Shown here piece after piece: positions 9,971 to 20,301 of a stretch of 64,000 nucleotides of DNA. The position numbers and the translations under genes were made by a program. Location: NCBI RefSeq assembly GCF_051348905.1, contig NC_135236.1, forward strand, positions 668,394,389-668,458,388, given 5' to 3'. The notes beneath the pieces are model-generated. The model was not told the DNA's origin, did not search any database, and saw only the letters and a list, made by a program, of their open reading frames with translations. Within the stretch, counting starts at the first letter, position 1; each line of letters starts with the position of its first letter. This DNA is from Ranitomeya variabilis (lineage: Eukaryota; Chordata; Amphibia; Anura; Dendrobatidae).

Positions 9971-12900
9971 TTATAGAAAGGGTGCGAAGCTCAGTGTTTC
10001 ATTTAGACCGTCCGGTTTCAGAGTCCGAAGTTCCCAAATCCAGCGGGATTCTTTCTGGGCCAAAATTTTGCTCACATTCCCACCATGCGGATCGGGAGGG
10101 ATACAATCGATCCCCTTAACCCGCAGAAAGGAGGGGTCACTTGCATGAAATTGTTTAAAGTGTCTGGGGATACTTTTCAACACGTCCAGATTTTTCTCTT
10201 CCTTACCAGCAAGGATATCCCTCACATGCTCTCTAGTACGTATTTTTAAGGCCCTTGTGGTTAGTCCCACATAGATTTTCACACATGTACAATATGCATA
10301 GTACACCACCGCAGTGGTAGTGCACGTTATCGTGTGCGTAATTTTGAAGTTACGTCCATCAGAGGACATAAATTCAGTTGCTGTATCTATATTGGGGCAC
10401 GCCACACACTTCCCACAGGGTTTACACCCCCATGGTGGCCTCGACTGTTGCCTTTGTGACCCAAATAATGAGCGTTCTTTAGGGACATACAGACTCCTCA
10501 CCAGAATATCCCTCAAATTTTTGGATCTTCTTGCAGTGAGTGAGGGTTTCTGCGACAAATACTGTTTGAGCACCGGATCCGCCAGCAGGACTGGCCAATG
10601 TTTAGCTACACTTTCAGACAGTTTATCCCATTGGGAGTTGTAGGTTGTCACAAATCTTACCTGATTTGATGCAGCTTTTTTAGCCGAGGAGTACAGGAGA
10701 TGTTCACGTTCCATATTTCTAGCGCGATTGTATGCTCTTTTTATACTTCTTCGACTATAACCCCTCTCCAAGAATCTTTCCTTCATTTCCAGTGCACGGT
10801 TTTCGAAATCCTCCATAGTAGAGCAGATTCTTCTAATCCGAAGAAACTGGCCGTATGGTACTGCATTAATTACATGAGACGGGTGTGAGGAGCTGGCATG
10901 TAGAACTGAATTAACAGCAGTATCCTTACGGAAAGCATCGGAGACCAACAGACCACTGGAATCCTTTTTGACTAAAACATCGAGGAATTCGACCTGCTCA
11001 GAACTATGCTTGTATGTTAAATGGATATTGTACTCGTTTCTATTTAAATCCTGAAAGAAAGACTCCAACTCAGATTGTGTACCACGCCAGATCAAAAAAA
11101 TGTCATCGATGTAGCGGGTCCAAAATATGACCCGCCCCATCGATGTACCACGATCCGACGTGAACAGCTCCCTCTCCCACAGCCCCAGGAACACATTTGC
11201 ATACGAGGGCGCACAAGCCGCCCCCATCGCAGTGCCCTGGAGCTGTAGGTAGAGGGACCCATTAAAAATGAAAAAGTTATGAGTTAAAAGAAACTGTAAC
11301 AAGCAAACCAAGAACTCGATCTCTTCCCCCGAAAAATTGGTCATATTCAGGAACGCAGTGACCGCCCTCAAGCCATCTTGATGACGAATATTGGTATAAA
11401 GCGACTCAACGTCGCACGTCACCAACAACATATCCTCATCAATATACACCGAGTCTATTTTCTTCAGAAAATCCGAAGTATCTCGGGTAAATGAGGGGAT
11501 TGTTTCAACCAATGGCTTGAGGAACATATCTATGTATCTCCCGATGCCCTCCGTAAGACCCCCCACTCCAGAGATAATCGGCCTGCCTGGAGGATTTCTC
11601 TGGTTCTTGTGCACCTTAGGCAGTAGGTATAGGGTAGGGATACGTGGATCCTTAACTAGAAGACTGTCCCTCACCTCCATGGTAATTATCCCCCTTTCCT
11701 CCGCCTTGCATAAAATTTTACGTAAATCCTCTTTATACGAGACAAGAGGATTAAATGTTAATTTTTTATAACAATCTGAATTCCTCAACATCCGATATAC
11801 CTCTGTCTCGTATAAATTGGTGGGCCAGACTACCACGTTACCGCCCTTGTCTGCAGGTTTTATAAGGACATCCTTCAAATTACTTAGGGCTTTTATAGAT
11901 TGATGTTCCCTTTTAGTTAAATTATCATGCCAAATAATTGGTGGAATCCCTTCAAGTTCCTCTGTCACTAAATGAATAAAAATCTCCACGTTCGGACAAA
12001 GTGACAAAGGAGGGAATTTTTTAGATTTTTGACGAAGGGACGGTGGTATCTTACCCAAAGATGGGTTAACATGTTCCTCTGCCAGCTCCTCCAACGTTCT
12101 CAATGCAGCTTGTTCCTCAGGAAGAGGGAATAGTTTTTTAATCTCTTCGCTATGGTACCATTTTTTAAACAATAACGATCTCCCAAAAACGTGCAGATCC
12201 TTTATCACCGTAAAGGTGTCAAGCCGCGTGCTAGGTGAGAAAGTTAAGCCTTTAGACAAAACAGACAATTCCTCATCACTAAGCTTGTAATTAGACAAAT
12301 TGATTACCTTTAGTGTGTCATTCCTGGAGGTGGATGCCTGCGGACGTTTGTTGGTATCCGCTTTTTGCTCCTTTTTCCTTTTATTGTTCCCAAATCTTGT
12401 TTGAACAGAATATTGGGTCACATCAGATCTCCCACCAGAGGAGGCAATAGATGACACTGATGAAGTTCTTCTAATACTGTTTCCAGAGCCCTTACGTCTC
12501 CATCTATACATAGTGCCTTGTTGGAAGTCTGCATTGTCACGTGATAATTTTTTAGCATGTACTGTTTTTATTTGTGCTTCCCATTCATCCGAATTTTTAT
12601 CCATGCTTAAATTAAAGGTGGACAGAGATTCAACAGATATCAACTTCTTTAAATTGCTATATGATTCATCAATCTCAACCTCAATAGCGGTCACGGATTT
12701 CTTATTAAGTTCAATTAACAACTCCATAAGCTGGAAGGATGATTTAGTGCAGATGTCTTCCCATTTTGTAATAAAGTTTTCATCCTGCACTGGAAATGAA
12801 GGAAATACTTGGATCCTAAGTCCCCTAGGGATCAATTTCTTCTTTAGGTAATTCTCAAGAAATGCTCTATTCCACCACAGCTTGGTGCGTTTGTGTACCA

Positions 12901-13027
12901 GACGTTTCAACTGAGCTTCCAGATTTTTAACCTCTTCATTATTATTGCTTGCAACATTAGTACCCTCACCATCAAAGACCGAGGCAGCTTGTATCTGCCA
13001 GGTCATGTCTCGATTCTTATAGTCCAT
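9971..13027 (-). CDS. Penelope-type reverse transcriptase with GIY-YIG endonuclease
   Basis: A 1018-residue protein starting at the ATG at 13025-13027. Penelope enzymes nick target DNA with the GIY-YIG domain and copy their RNA with a telomerase-related RT. Visible RT motifs in order are KADKGGNVVVW, LLPKVHKN and GRPIISG, motif A (TCDVESLYTNI), motif B (GTAMGAACAPSYANV) and motif C (RYIDDIFLIW, near residue 640). A Cys cluster (CKPCGKCVAC, near residue 866) separates the RT from the nuclease, a typical linker. The nuclease near residues 905-960 shows VVYYAYC, KIYVGLT and RTREH, with a distal ESRWIWELRTLKP. The N-terminal 250 residues are Lys/Glu-rich and may form a coiled coil. No stop interrupts it. 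The single-exon form suggests a potentially functional copy. Confidence 0.93.
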   Translation of the reverse strand: MDYKNRDMTWQIQAASVFDGEGTNVASNNNEEVKNLEAQLKRLVHKRTKLWWNRAFLENYLKKKLIPRGLRIQVFPSFPVQDENFITKWEDICTKSSFQLMELLIELNKKSVTAIEVEIDESYSNLKKLISVESLSTFNLSMDKNSDEWEAQIKTVHAKKLSRDNADFQQGTMYRWRRKGSGNSIRRTSSVSSIASSGGRSDVTQYSVQTRFGNNKRKKEQKADTNKRPQASTSRNDTLKVINLSNYKLSDEELSVLSKGLTFSPSTRLDTFTVIKDLHVFGRSLLFKKWYHSEEIKKLFPLPEEQAALRTLEELAEEHVNPSLGKIPPSLRQKSKKFPPLSLCPNVEIFIHLVTEELEGIPPIIWHDNLTKREHQSIKALSNLKDVLIKPADKGGNVVVWPTNLYETEVYRMLRNSDCYKKLTFNPLVSYKEDLRKILCKAEERGIITMEVRDSLLVKDPRIPTLYLLPKVHKNQRNPPGRPIISGVGGLTEGIGRYIDMFLKPLVETIPSFTRDTSDFLKKIDSVYIDEDMLLVTCDVESLYTNIRHQDGLRAVTAFLNMTNFSGEEIEFLVCLLQFLLTHNFFIFNGSLYLQLQGTAMGAACAPSYANVFLGLWERELFTSDRGTSMGRVIFWTRYIDDIFLIWRGTQSELESFFQDLNRNEYNIHLTYKHSSEQVEFLDVLVKKDSSGLLVSDAFRKDTAVNSVLHASSSHPSHVINAVPYGQFLRIRRICSTMEDFENRALEMKERFLERGYSRRSIKRAYNRARNMEREHLLYSSAKKAASNQVRFVTTYNSQWDKLSESVAKHWPVLLADPVLKQYLSQKPSLTARRSKNLRDILVRSLYVPKERSLFGSQRQQSRPPWGCKPCGKCVACPNIDTATEFMSSDGRNFKITHTITCTTTAVVYYAYCTCVKIYVGLTTRALKIRTREHVRDILAGKEEKNLDVLKSIPRHFKQFHASDPSFLRVKGIDCIPPDPHGGNVSKILAQKESRWIWELRTLKPDGLNETLSFAPFL

Positions 13028-13071
13028 TGTCTGTCAAAAAAATCTGTGAAAGATACACAGCAGAATTATAA

Positions 13072-13434
13072 TTACCAAAAAGACACACAATACACAGGGT
13101 ATATGAACACCTGTGTCCGTAAGGAAACAATTATACCTAACGGTCCCGTACAGATAAACGTAAAACACCTATAATGAATTGCACAAATGAGACCTCAAAG
13201 TACAATAAATGAACAGCTTTATTCAATAAAACAAATAACAGAAAGGACAACCATGATGATGGTAAGTACCAATGGTCAGACACCAAAACACCTGAGGTAA
13301 TGTAGAAAATAGGTGTCGCTACTGCCTCATACAAAACTCTCCCATAAATCAATAGACTATTCTGCCCAGTGGCCTGATATTACATAAGGGGAGACCGAAT
13401 TAACAAATAGTGAGGCACAATATTAAAACACATA
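13072..13434 (-). repeat. Right terminal direct repeat of the Penelope-like element
   Basis: The 5' copy relative to the gene, 363 bp, ending about 45 bp from the start codon side. It likely carries the promoter. It stops at CACATA, directly against a Tc1 element at its TA. Confidence 0.9.
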
Positions 13435-14329
13435 CACTCACTGGCCACTTTATTAGGTACACCTGTCCAACTTCTTGTTATCACTTAATTTCTAATCAGC
13501 CAATCACATGGCGGCAACTCAGTTCATTTAGGCATGTAGACATGGTCAAGACAATCTCCTGCAGTTCAAACTGAGCATCAGTATGGGGAAGAAAGGTGAT
13601 TTGAGTGCCTTTGAACGTGGCATGGTTGTTGGTGCCAGAAGGGCTGGTCTGAGTATTTCAGAAACTGCTGATCTACTGGGATTTTCACGCACAACCATCT
13701 CTAGGGTTTACAGAGAATGGTCCGAAAAAGAAAAAAAATCCAGTGAGCGGCAGTTCTGTGGGCGGAAATGCCTTGTTGATGCCAGAGGTCAGAGGAGAAT
13801 GGGCAGACTGGTTCGAGCTGATAGAAAGGCAACAGTGACTCAACTCGCCACCCGTTACAACCAAGGTAGGCCTAAGAGCATCTCTGAACGCACAGTGCGT
13901 CGAACTTTGAGGCAGATGGGCTACAGCAGCAGAAGACCACACCGGGTACCACTCCTTTCAGCTAAGAACAGGAAACTGAGGCTACAATTTGTACAAGCTC
14001 ATCGAAATTGGACAGTAGAAGATTGGAAAAACGTTGCTTGGTCTGATGAGTCTCGATTTCTGCTGCGACATTCGGATGGTAGGGTCAGAATTTGGCGTAA
14101 ACAACATGAAAGCATGGATCCATCCTGCCTTGTATGGAGCATCTTTGGGATGTGCAGCCGACAAATCTGCGGAAACTGTGTGATGCCATCATGTCAATAT
14201 GGACCAAAATCTCTGAGGAATGCTTCCAGCACCTTGTTGAATCTATGCCACGAAGAATTGAGGCAGTTCTGAAGGCAAAAGGGGTCCAACCCGTTACTAG
14301 CATGGTGTACCTAATAAAGTGGCCGGTGA

Positions 14330-14332
<3 letters not shown>
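13435..14332 (+). mobile_element. Tc1/mariner element, internally deleted
   Basis: An 898-bp element between TA dinucleotides. Its inverted ends read CACTCACTGGCCACTTTATT on the left and CACTCACCGGCCACTTTATT on the right strand, a terminus widespread in fish and frog Tc1 families. It carries a transposase gene missing its middle. With about 900 bp it is shorter than a full Tc1 (about 1.3 kb or more). Confidence 0.93.
13583..14272 (+). pseudogene. Tc1 transposase, deleted in the catalytic core
   Basis: It starts at the ATG at 13583 (MGKKGDLSAFERGMVVG). The N-terminal half is intact: a paired-type helix-turn-helix (LSISETADLLGFSRTTISRV), a GRKC-like basic stretch, a second helix-turn-helix (SERTVRRTLRQMGYSSRRPH) and the first catalytic Asp in WSDESRF. 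After RIWRKQHESMDPSCLVW the frame changes. The sequence resumes in another frame with the normal C-terminus (LCDAIMSIWTKISEECF, HLVESMPRRIEAVLKAKG) up to about 14283. The middle with the second and third catalytic residues is largely gone, so it cannot transpose itself but could be moved in trans. Confidence 0.9.

Positions 14333-14392
<60 letters not shown>
14333..14392. repeat. TA microsatellite
   Basis: A run of TA dinucleotides between two Tc1-type elements, about 30 units. It probably grew from the TA target duplication. Confidence 0.95.
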
Positions 14393-14395
<3 letters not shown>

Positions 14396-14588
14396 TAGAG
14401 ACCAAAAGTTTGGACACACCTTCTCATTTAAAGATTTTTCTGTATTTTCGGGACTATGATAATTGTACATTCACACTGAAGGCATCAAACCTATGAATTA
14501 ACACATGTGGAATTATATACTTAACAAAAAAGTGTGAAACAACTGAAAATATGTCTTATATTCTAGGTTCTTCAAAGTAGCCATCGTT
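14393..14588 (+). mobile_element. Tc1-like element fragment (terminal part)
   Basis: It starts CAGTAGAGACCAAAAGTTTG, followed by GACACACCTTCTCATT, a known style of Tc1-like terminus in amphibians and fish. It ends near TTCTTCAAAGTAGCCA. Only about 200 bp of one end remain; no transposase sequence. Confidence 0.75.
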
Positions 14589-14591
14589 TGC

Positions 14592-14667
14592 TGGTGGCCT
14601 CGACCAATCAGAGATGCGGGATTTCCAGGACAGACAGACAGACAGACAGATGGAAAAACCCTTAGAC

Positions 14668-14671
<4 letters not shown>
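14592..14671 (-). mobile_element. Helitron 5'-end fragment
   Basis: About 80 bp matching the 5' region of the Helitron at 21420-21834 in reverse orientation: CCTCGACCAATCAGAG, GCGGGATTTCC, a GACA run, then GAAAAACCCTTAGACAAT. The 3' part is missing. Confidence 0.6.

Positions 14672-14722
<51 letters not shown>
14671..14722. repeat. TA microsatellite
   Basis: About 26 TA units between two Helitron copies. Confidence 0.93.
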
Positions 14723-14723
<1 letters not shown>

Positions 14724-14956
14724 TAGATTGTGGCCCGATTCTAACACATCGGGTATTCTAGAATATGCATGTCCCCGTAGTATATGGACAATGATGATTC
14801 CAGAATTCGCGGCAGACTGTGCCCGTCGCTGATTGGTCGAGGCAACCTTTATGACATCATCGTCGCCATGCTGTGCCCGACGCGGGATTTCCAGGACAGA
14901 CAGACAGAAAGACAGACAGACAGACGGAAAAACCCTTAGACAATTATATATATAGA
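14723..14956 (-). mobile_element. Non-autonomous Helitron
   Basis: On the minus strand it begins TC (14955-14956) and ends CTAG (14723-14726), flanked by A and T as Helitrons require. The 3' end has a hairpin (stem CCCGAT/ATCGGG at 14734-14739 and 14748-14753) seven bases before CTAG. A GACA repeat lies near the 5' end. About 234 bp, no Rep/helicase gene. Confidence 0.82.
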
Positions 14957-14972
14957 TTAGACAATTATATAT

Positions 14973-15029
<57 letters not shown>
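14957..15029. repeat. TA-rich microsatellite
   Basis: A short partial Helitron-end duplicate (AGACAATTATATATAGAT), then an uninterrupted TA run up to the Ginger terminus. Confidence 0.85.
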
Positions 15030-15033
<4 letters not shown>

Positions 15034-15194
15034 ACTGTAAAAGTCAGAAGGACGGTAAAACCTAGGATTTACTGGTCAATCTGGACATTCACCGAGGACG
15101 TCGGTAAAAGCTCAAAATGAAAAGTAAAATTGGACTTTTACCGGTGAAGTCTTGGTAAATGTTAACATTTCTCAACAGCGTTGGTAAAAGTCAG
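15030..15194 (+). repeat. Left terminal inverted repeat of the Ginger element
   Basis: About 165 bp matching the reverse complement of 20302-20466. It contains repeated GGTAAAAGT/GGTAAATGT motifs that continue to about 15290 and may be transposase binding sites. Confidence 0.9.
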
Positions 15195-16304
15195 AAATAT
15201 CTGGTGTGAAGATGGAACATCTGACTTTAACCAAGCGCAGTTGGTAAATGTGCACATGTACCACGGCTTCTTGGTAAATGTAGCTGAGAAGGGTGTAATA
15301 AAAAGTGTAAGCCACCACGGGCGAGGAAACGGAGGACACAGTGTTGAAAGTTTTTATAAATGTAATAAGAGTAAATGGGGAAAATATGGTAATAACAATG
15401 AACAAAATCTGCTACCCTGTAATGTATCTGCTACCCTGTAATGTATCTGCTACCCTGTAACGTATGTACGTTCTATATATACAGATGTCAATCGTGACTA
15501 TCCTATGATTATTGTTCCGATCATACAAAAAGTGCCCACTTCCCGCTAACATACAACCACTAACCCCACACTAAAATATGCAAAAGAGAATGTCCTATGA
15601 ATCTTAGGGTATCAGTGTTCCGCTGCACCCTCTCACAAAAAGTTACAAGAAGTACACACGCTGCCGGTGTAGTAGTGTATAAATTGTCCTGTACTTAGCT
15701 TCCTGTAGAGCGCAGAGTCCAAAGTCTTTCCAAGGGCCCCTTGCAAGGTGGACGCTAACACCGCTCACACGATTTACCGTTGCTGCGCCAATGTGGTAGA
15801 ATCATTATAAGATATGCAGATAAGCTCTGAGCCGGAGTTGCTGGGTGCCATGAACAGTCTGTTCCACCCGAGCACCATAGTCTCTGATCAGGGGAATCGG
15901 AAGACAGCGCATTCCGAGAAAAGGCTGGAAGGTAACAGCGCAACAGCCCTGTCTGGGCTCAGTCTAGTCAGCACAGCACCAGTCCTCTCACTCTCCCTAA
16001 AATAGCTCCTGCCTCAAGTCCTAGTTTCCTGGGGTTCTCTTCTTAGATTGCTGCCCTAACTCATCAATGGCAGTGTTAGGATCAGTAGATGGTGCTGTTG
16101 TACAGTCTTTCACACAATGCTGAGTAACCCTAATACAAAAGAACATGGGATTCTTGCCAAGCAGTGTGGGTAAATGGGCGTACTTCCTGTTTGTGTCCTC
16201 GTGCTGGACGACTGCCTGAGTGTTTTGCAAGCAGCACATACTGCTCAAAGCTGCATAGCCGACTGCCTGTCAAAGCTGCACAGGCACTAGCTGATTGTCA
16301 GATC
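15195..16304 (+). other. Ginger 5' non-coding region
   Basis: Subterminal GGTAAA repeats (to about 15290), then no recognised gene. CTGCTACCCTGTAA repeats three times at about 15408-15462. The remainder up to the transposase start shows no motif I can name; it may hold the promoter or older insertions. Confidence 0.45.
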
Positions 16305-18120
16305 ATGAGTGAGGAAATGAAAGATCGTTTTTCGGAGCTCTTGAATGAAGTGGTGGAGAAAAAGCGAGATAATAATTTTTATCTCACGGACGATAAATAC
16401 GAGAATATATTGAAAGAAGTGAAGGAGGCTAAGGTGGCGGTACCTAAACAGAGTATTCACTACAGGCATTTGAAGAGGTACGACATCATGACCGTCGGAA
16501 ATGATGAAAAGTTAATTGCACCAATCTCGTGTGAAAAAGAGAACGTGTTGCATTACGTTCGGTGTGCAGAACTCTTTAGTGTCATTCATAATGCGCACAT
16601 CAGTACCGGCCACGGAGGGCAGACCAGGATCCTAAAGGAGGTGAACCGTAAGTTCAAAAATGTCACAGCGGAGTCAATAGTTATTTATCTGCGACTCTGC
16701 CAGCCATGCCAGAAAAAACAGAAGATTACCAAAAAAGGCCTTGTTGTGAAACCCATCCTACACAGTGAAATGAATTGTCGTGCTCAAGTCGATCTCATTG
16801 ACATGCAATCCAATTGTGATAATGATTTCAAGTTCATATTCGTCTATCAAGACCACGTCACTAAAATTGTTCTTCTACGTGCTTTATGCACTAAAACAGC
16901 AGAAAAGGTTGCGTACCACCTCCTTGACATTTTTTCCACTTTTGGTGCCCCGTGTATTCTGCATTCTGATAATGGGAGGGAATTTTGTAACAAGGTCATA
17001 CAGAATTTGTGCGCGATGTGGCCTGATATGAAAATAGTGCATGGTAAACCAAGACACAGCCAGTCCCAAGGCTCCATGGAAAGAGCAAATCAGTACATTG
17101 AAAACATGTCAACGTGGATGGAAACAAATAAGACACCCAAGTGGTCTGAGGGCCTTCGCTTTGTACAAGCAATGAAAAATAGAGCATACCATGAGGGAAT
17201 AAAATGGTCACCCTATGAAGCTATGTTCGGAGTACCAATGCAGATGGGTGTAGCTACCTCCAAAATTCCTAGTGATGGGATCAGAAATCTGTCTTCAGAA
17301 GAAGATCTTGAAAAAAGTTTGTTGGTTTGCAAGAGGAACCTAGTGATCCGACATCACCAACAGAAGCCGAAGGGTCAGATGAATCTAACTTTCATCACAC
17401 GTCAGCACCGACACCAGCAGAAGCTTCAGATGAATCCAACTGTCATCAGCTGTTCACAACAGAAGGAGAAGGTTTGAACTTATCCAACTGTCCGCACACC
17501 TTAACAGCATATGAAACTCCACCAATTTTGCCATCCAAGAATAATGAAGACCTAAAAGAAAAAAGTGTTGAGTCAAAGCCTTCTAAGAAAGAAGGAGAAC
17601 TTCATGATGATCAGCAACCTGACGTTTTATTTCGCATACAATCAATAGAAGAATTGGTGCGGTCAGCAGAGTTCGAAAAGCTGCAAGAGAAGGACTTGAA
17701 ACACAGGCCAAGAAAATGTTGAAATATTCCAGTCAAAAATTACCTAACATTGGACAGAACATCAGAATCAGAATTCCAGACGTCGACCGTTCAAAAATGG
17801 ACCCTAAGTCGATCATTGCGATTATTATAAAAAAAGAAGATGACTTCTACCAAGTGGGGACTACCGCTGGGATCCTAAATGCATTATATTATCGCAATCA
17901 GTTCACCATCTGTCAGGAAAATTTCATAGGATTGCAGGATGTGAAAAAAGTTCAGATCAGCCTTCGCACGGCGGTTTCCCAACAATCGTTGCTGGGAGGT
18001 CAGGGATTGAAGAAATGCAACTGTTTAAAGAAGTGCCTAAACAAGAAATGTGTTTGTAGGCTGGCAAAAATGAAGTGCCATTCAAAGTGTCACAATTCCC
18101 AACTGTGTTGCAACAAATAG
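16305..18120 (+). pseudogene. Ginger transposase (integrase-like), frameshifted
   Basis: The likely start is the ATG at 16305 (MSEEMKDRFSELLNEV). The enzyme cuts and joins DNA ends with an integrase-type DDE core. An H2C2 zinc finger is visible (HNAHISTGHGG ... CQPCQKK). The DDE residues fall in QVDLIDMQ, HSDNGREF and GSMERANQ, with 36 residues between the second Asp and the Glu. The sequence is spread over three frames: the integrase part up to about 17330, an acidic linker (DDQQPDVLFRIQ), then from about 17670 a C-terminal part with RIRIPDVDRSK and a CXC-type cluster (CNCLKKCLNKKCVCRLA ... CHSKCH), ending at 18120. Such CXC tails occur in Ginger-derived host proteins. Two frame changes make this copy non-functional, though motifs are well kept. 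Confidence 0.82.
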
Positions 18121-18192
18121 TTCCTCTTTTGTGTTTGTTGTATGTCTTTTTCATTGAGATGAAAAATTAAGTGCAATTTAACGGGTCACAGT

Positions 18193-18930
18193 TAGAGGTG
18201 AGTGGATAGATGGATATATCCGTCTATTCGTATGGATAAGACCGAGATCCGAGTGGATCCAGATTCTATCCGTGTCCCCTATAAGTCTATGGGACAACTA
18301 TCCATGTGCAGGGACATTCCTCCTGCGTCACCAGTGATGCAGGGGAGACTCCCTGCACGCCGGTGGGCATCCCTGCCATCACCAGTGATGCTGGGGACTC
18401 GGTCGGGGCATACCTGAGCGAGGAGATCCTCGCTGCATCATTGCAGTAGGAACTCCCCGCCCACTAGGGTCATCCCGCACTCTGGCCGGACCCCCCTTCT
18501 CCGCCACTTAAAGAGCACTACTTACCGGAGGCTACCAGAGGCTTCCCAGGTGTTGTCGGCCGGCCGCATCCTCCTTTTTCCGAGTCACATGACTGCATGC
18601 TTCACCACGAAAGTGACAGGTGCATAAGTCATGTGATACGAGTTGTGTCACATGACTTACGCATGCGTCACTTGCGTGGTGACGTATGCAGTCATGTGAC
18701 CCGGAAGGAGAACGCGGACGACGTGACCTGGGAAACCTCCGGTAAGTTGCAATTTAGCTTTATACCTGTCTGCCCTGCACACTCGCAACATCCATGCCTT
18801 CCGATGATGCATGAAACATGCATTATCGGAAGGCATGGATATATCCGACAGATATCGGGATTATCTGTATCCGTACAGCCCGTTATCCGCTCGGATAACA
18901 GGTCTGGACTGATCTATCCGCTTATTCCTA
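18193..18930. mobile_element. Non-autonomous hAT element with long hairpins
   Basis: Begins TAGAGGTGAGTGGATAGAT and ends, on the other strand, TAGGAATAAGCGGATAGAT. The flanks are GTCACAGT and GTCACAAT, an 8-bp target duplication with one mismatch, as for hAT. No transposase. It holds two large palindromes, 18577-18706 and 18790-18840 (16-bp perfect stem), so the transcript would fold strongly. Confidence 0.75.
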
Positions 18931-18934
18931 GTCA

Positions 18935-19096
18935 CAATTACAGAATTACATAGTTTTGAAGTTGCGTTATTCTTGTATTTGCGTTAATTTGTCATTTTTG
19001 AGAAGTATTTTCCTACAATTACAGAATTACATAGTTTTGAAGTTGCGTTATTCTTGTATTTGCGTTAATTTATCATTTTTGAGAAGTATTTTGCAG
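18935..19096. repeat. Tandem duplication, 81-bp unit
   Basis: Two nearly identical units starting CAATTACAGAATTACATAG at 18935 and 19016. Confidence 0.9.
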
Positions 19097-19479
19097 CATA
19101 AATGTTTTCTATTTGCATTTTCCTATTTGTCTTTGTTCATTTGCATTTGCATTTTGAAGAATAAAAATATTTCCAACGATTAAGGCTTTCATTAGAGTCG
19201 AAAATTGCGTTTAGTTAACTTTTACCACCATCATCTGCTGGTCAGAGTCAGAATTCTGTGACTCAAAGTTACTTTTACCAACACATGCTGGTAAATGTAA
19301 AGATTTACCAATTCGCCCAGGTAAAAGTCCAATCTTTCTAGCTTTAGGGCCCAAACATGATATATTCCTGTCCGTCGGTGGTCCCACTGTTGGTAACCAC
19401 CACAACGTATATCTGATTGTCTCCACACCTTTCATCCCATCTTTTCCTGCAGTGTGCATTAGTTTACCTTCTTTCATCA

Positions 19480-20260
19480 CCTTCCCGGCCGGAGCACGCA
19501 CCGCGCATGCGCTGCTTCGCGCGGTGGTGGGAGGCGCTCTATCTTGGTGACGCGTTGCCATGGTCGCGGGTCCGGTCATCTGACCTGACCACGTGACGTG
19601 GTGACGCGCACCTTGAGCGCCGCTCTCCACGGCGTGTCGCATCTTGGCGGAGGCGCGCCGTACTAGGCTGCTGGTAATCACATCACTTTTTCTTCAGTAT
19701 TTAAGGGGATTCCCTGGCGACGCTTACTTACCTCCTGATGAAGCCACCGTTGTGAAACGCGCGTCGAGGTGTTCTATACGACGGGACCATACTTAGGCCA
19801 TCATGACTGCAGGTATTATGTGTCTACCACACTAGTTGTCATTCACGGGGATTACTCCTGTTATTTTGGGCTTTTGGGGCATGTGCAATAGTAGGTTATG
19901 GTACAACTATTTAGTTGCTACAGTTATCTCCTTTGGAGATCTAGCTTGCACCTATTTAGGGCCTATTTGGTTATTTACGCATACTATCCGGTATACACTC
20001 TGCACAATGGATCTATTCAGGCCCCCTTTTGTGGTATTGCACCCTGTGCAATTTGATCTCTCATGATATGGTCTAGGCACTTTGGTCCTGTTGTTTTTCT
20101 GTTCCTCTATTTCTGCTGTTACCGGTTCATAGGTGGTTGCACCACCTGTTTTGTATCTCTTGTGATGATTTCTATATGATTTATATTATATGTGATTACT
20201 ATTTTAGATTTAATAAAATTTGTAATATTGGGAATTGCTCCTTCTGGTGTCTCTCTTTTG
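19480..20260 (+). mobile_element. Hammerhead-bearing insert, probably a Penelope-type LTR relic
   Basis: GC-rich sequence (19490-19660) followed by a hammerhead motif (19730-19770), then AT-rich sequence ending near AATAAAATTTG (20213-20223). This order resembles the hammerhead-containing terminal repeats of Penelope-like elements, although it is not similar to the one at 8664. No gene. The edges are approximate. Confidence 0.45.
19730..19770 (+). ncRNA. Hammerhead ribozyme motif
   Basis: The 41-nt stretch carries the conserved parts in order: arm ACCTC, core CTGATGA (19735-19741), core GAAAC (19754-19758), a very short stem III (ACG/CGT), cleavage triplet GTC (19763-19765), then arm GAGGT pairing with ACCTC. 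A short stem III is typical of hammerheads in Penelope-like elements. Stem II (AGCCACCGTTGT) pairs poorly, so activity is uncertain. Confidence 0.6.
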
Positions 20261-20301
20261 GCATACAAAAGTCCAAAATTGTTCGTTTATATGGAATGCA
20301 T

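Larger units (their letters stand above)
8664..13434 (-). mobile_element. Penelope-like element, looks intact
   Basis: A 4.77-kb minus-strand retroelement flanked by 363-bp direct repeats (8664-9026 and 13072-13434) that differ by about one base to the eye. Between them is an uninterrupted 1018-codon gene with reverse transcriptase and a GIY-YIG nuclease, the defining pair of the endonuclease-bearing Penelope-like elements. A hammerhead-like hairpin lies in the 3' part. Near-identical repeats and an open gene point to recent insertion. Neptune-type or Poseidon-type affiliation was not resolved. The right repeat ends exactly where a Tc1 element begins. Confidence 0.92.
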
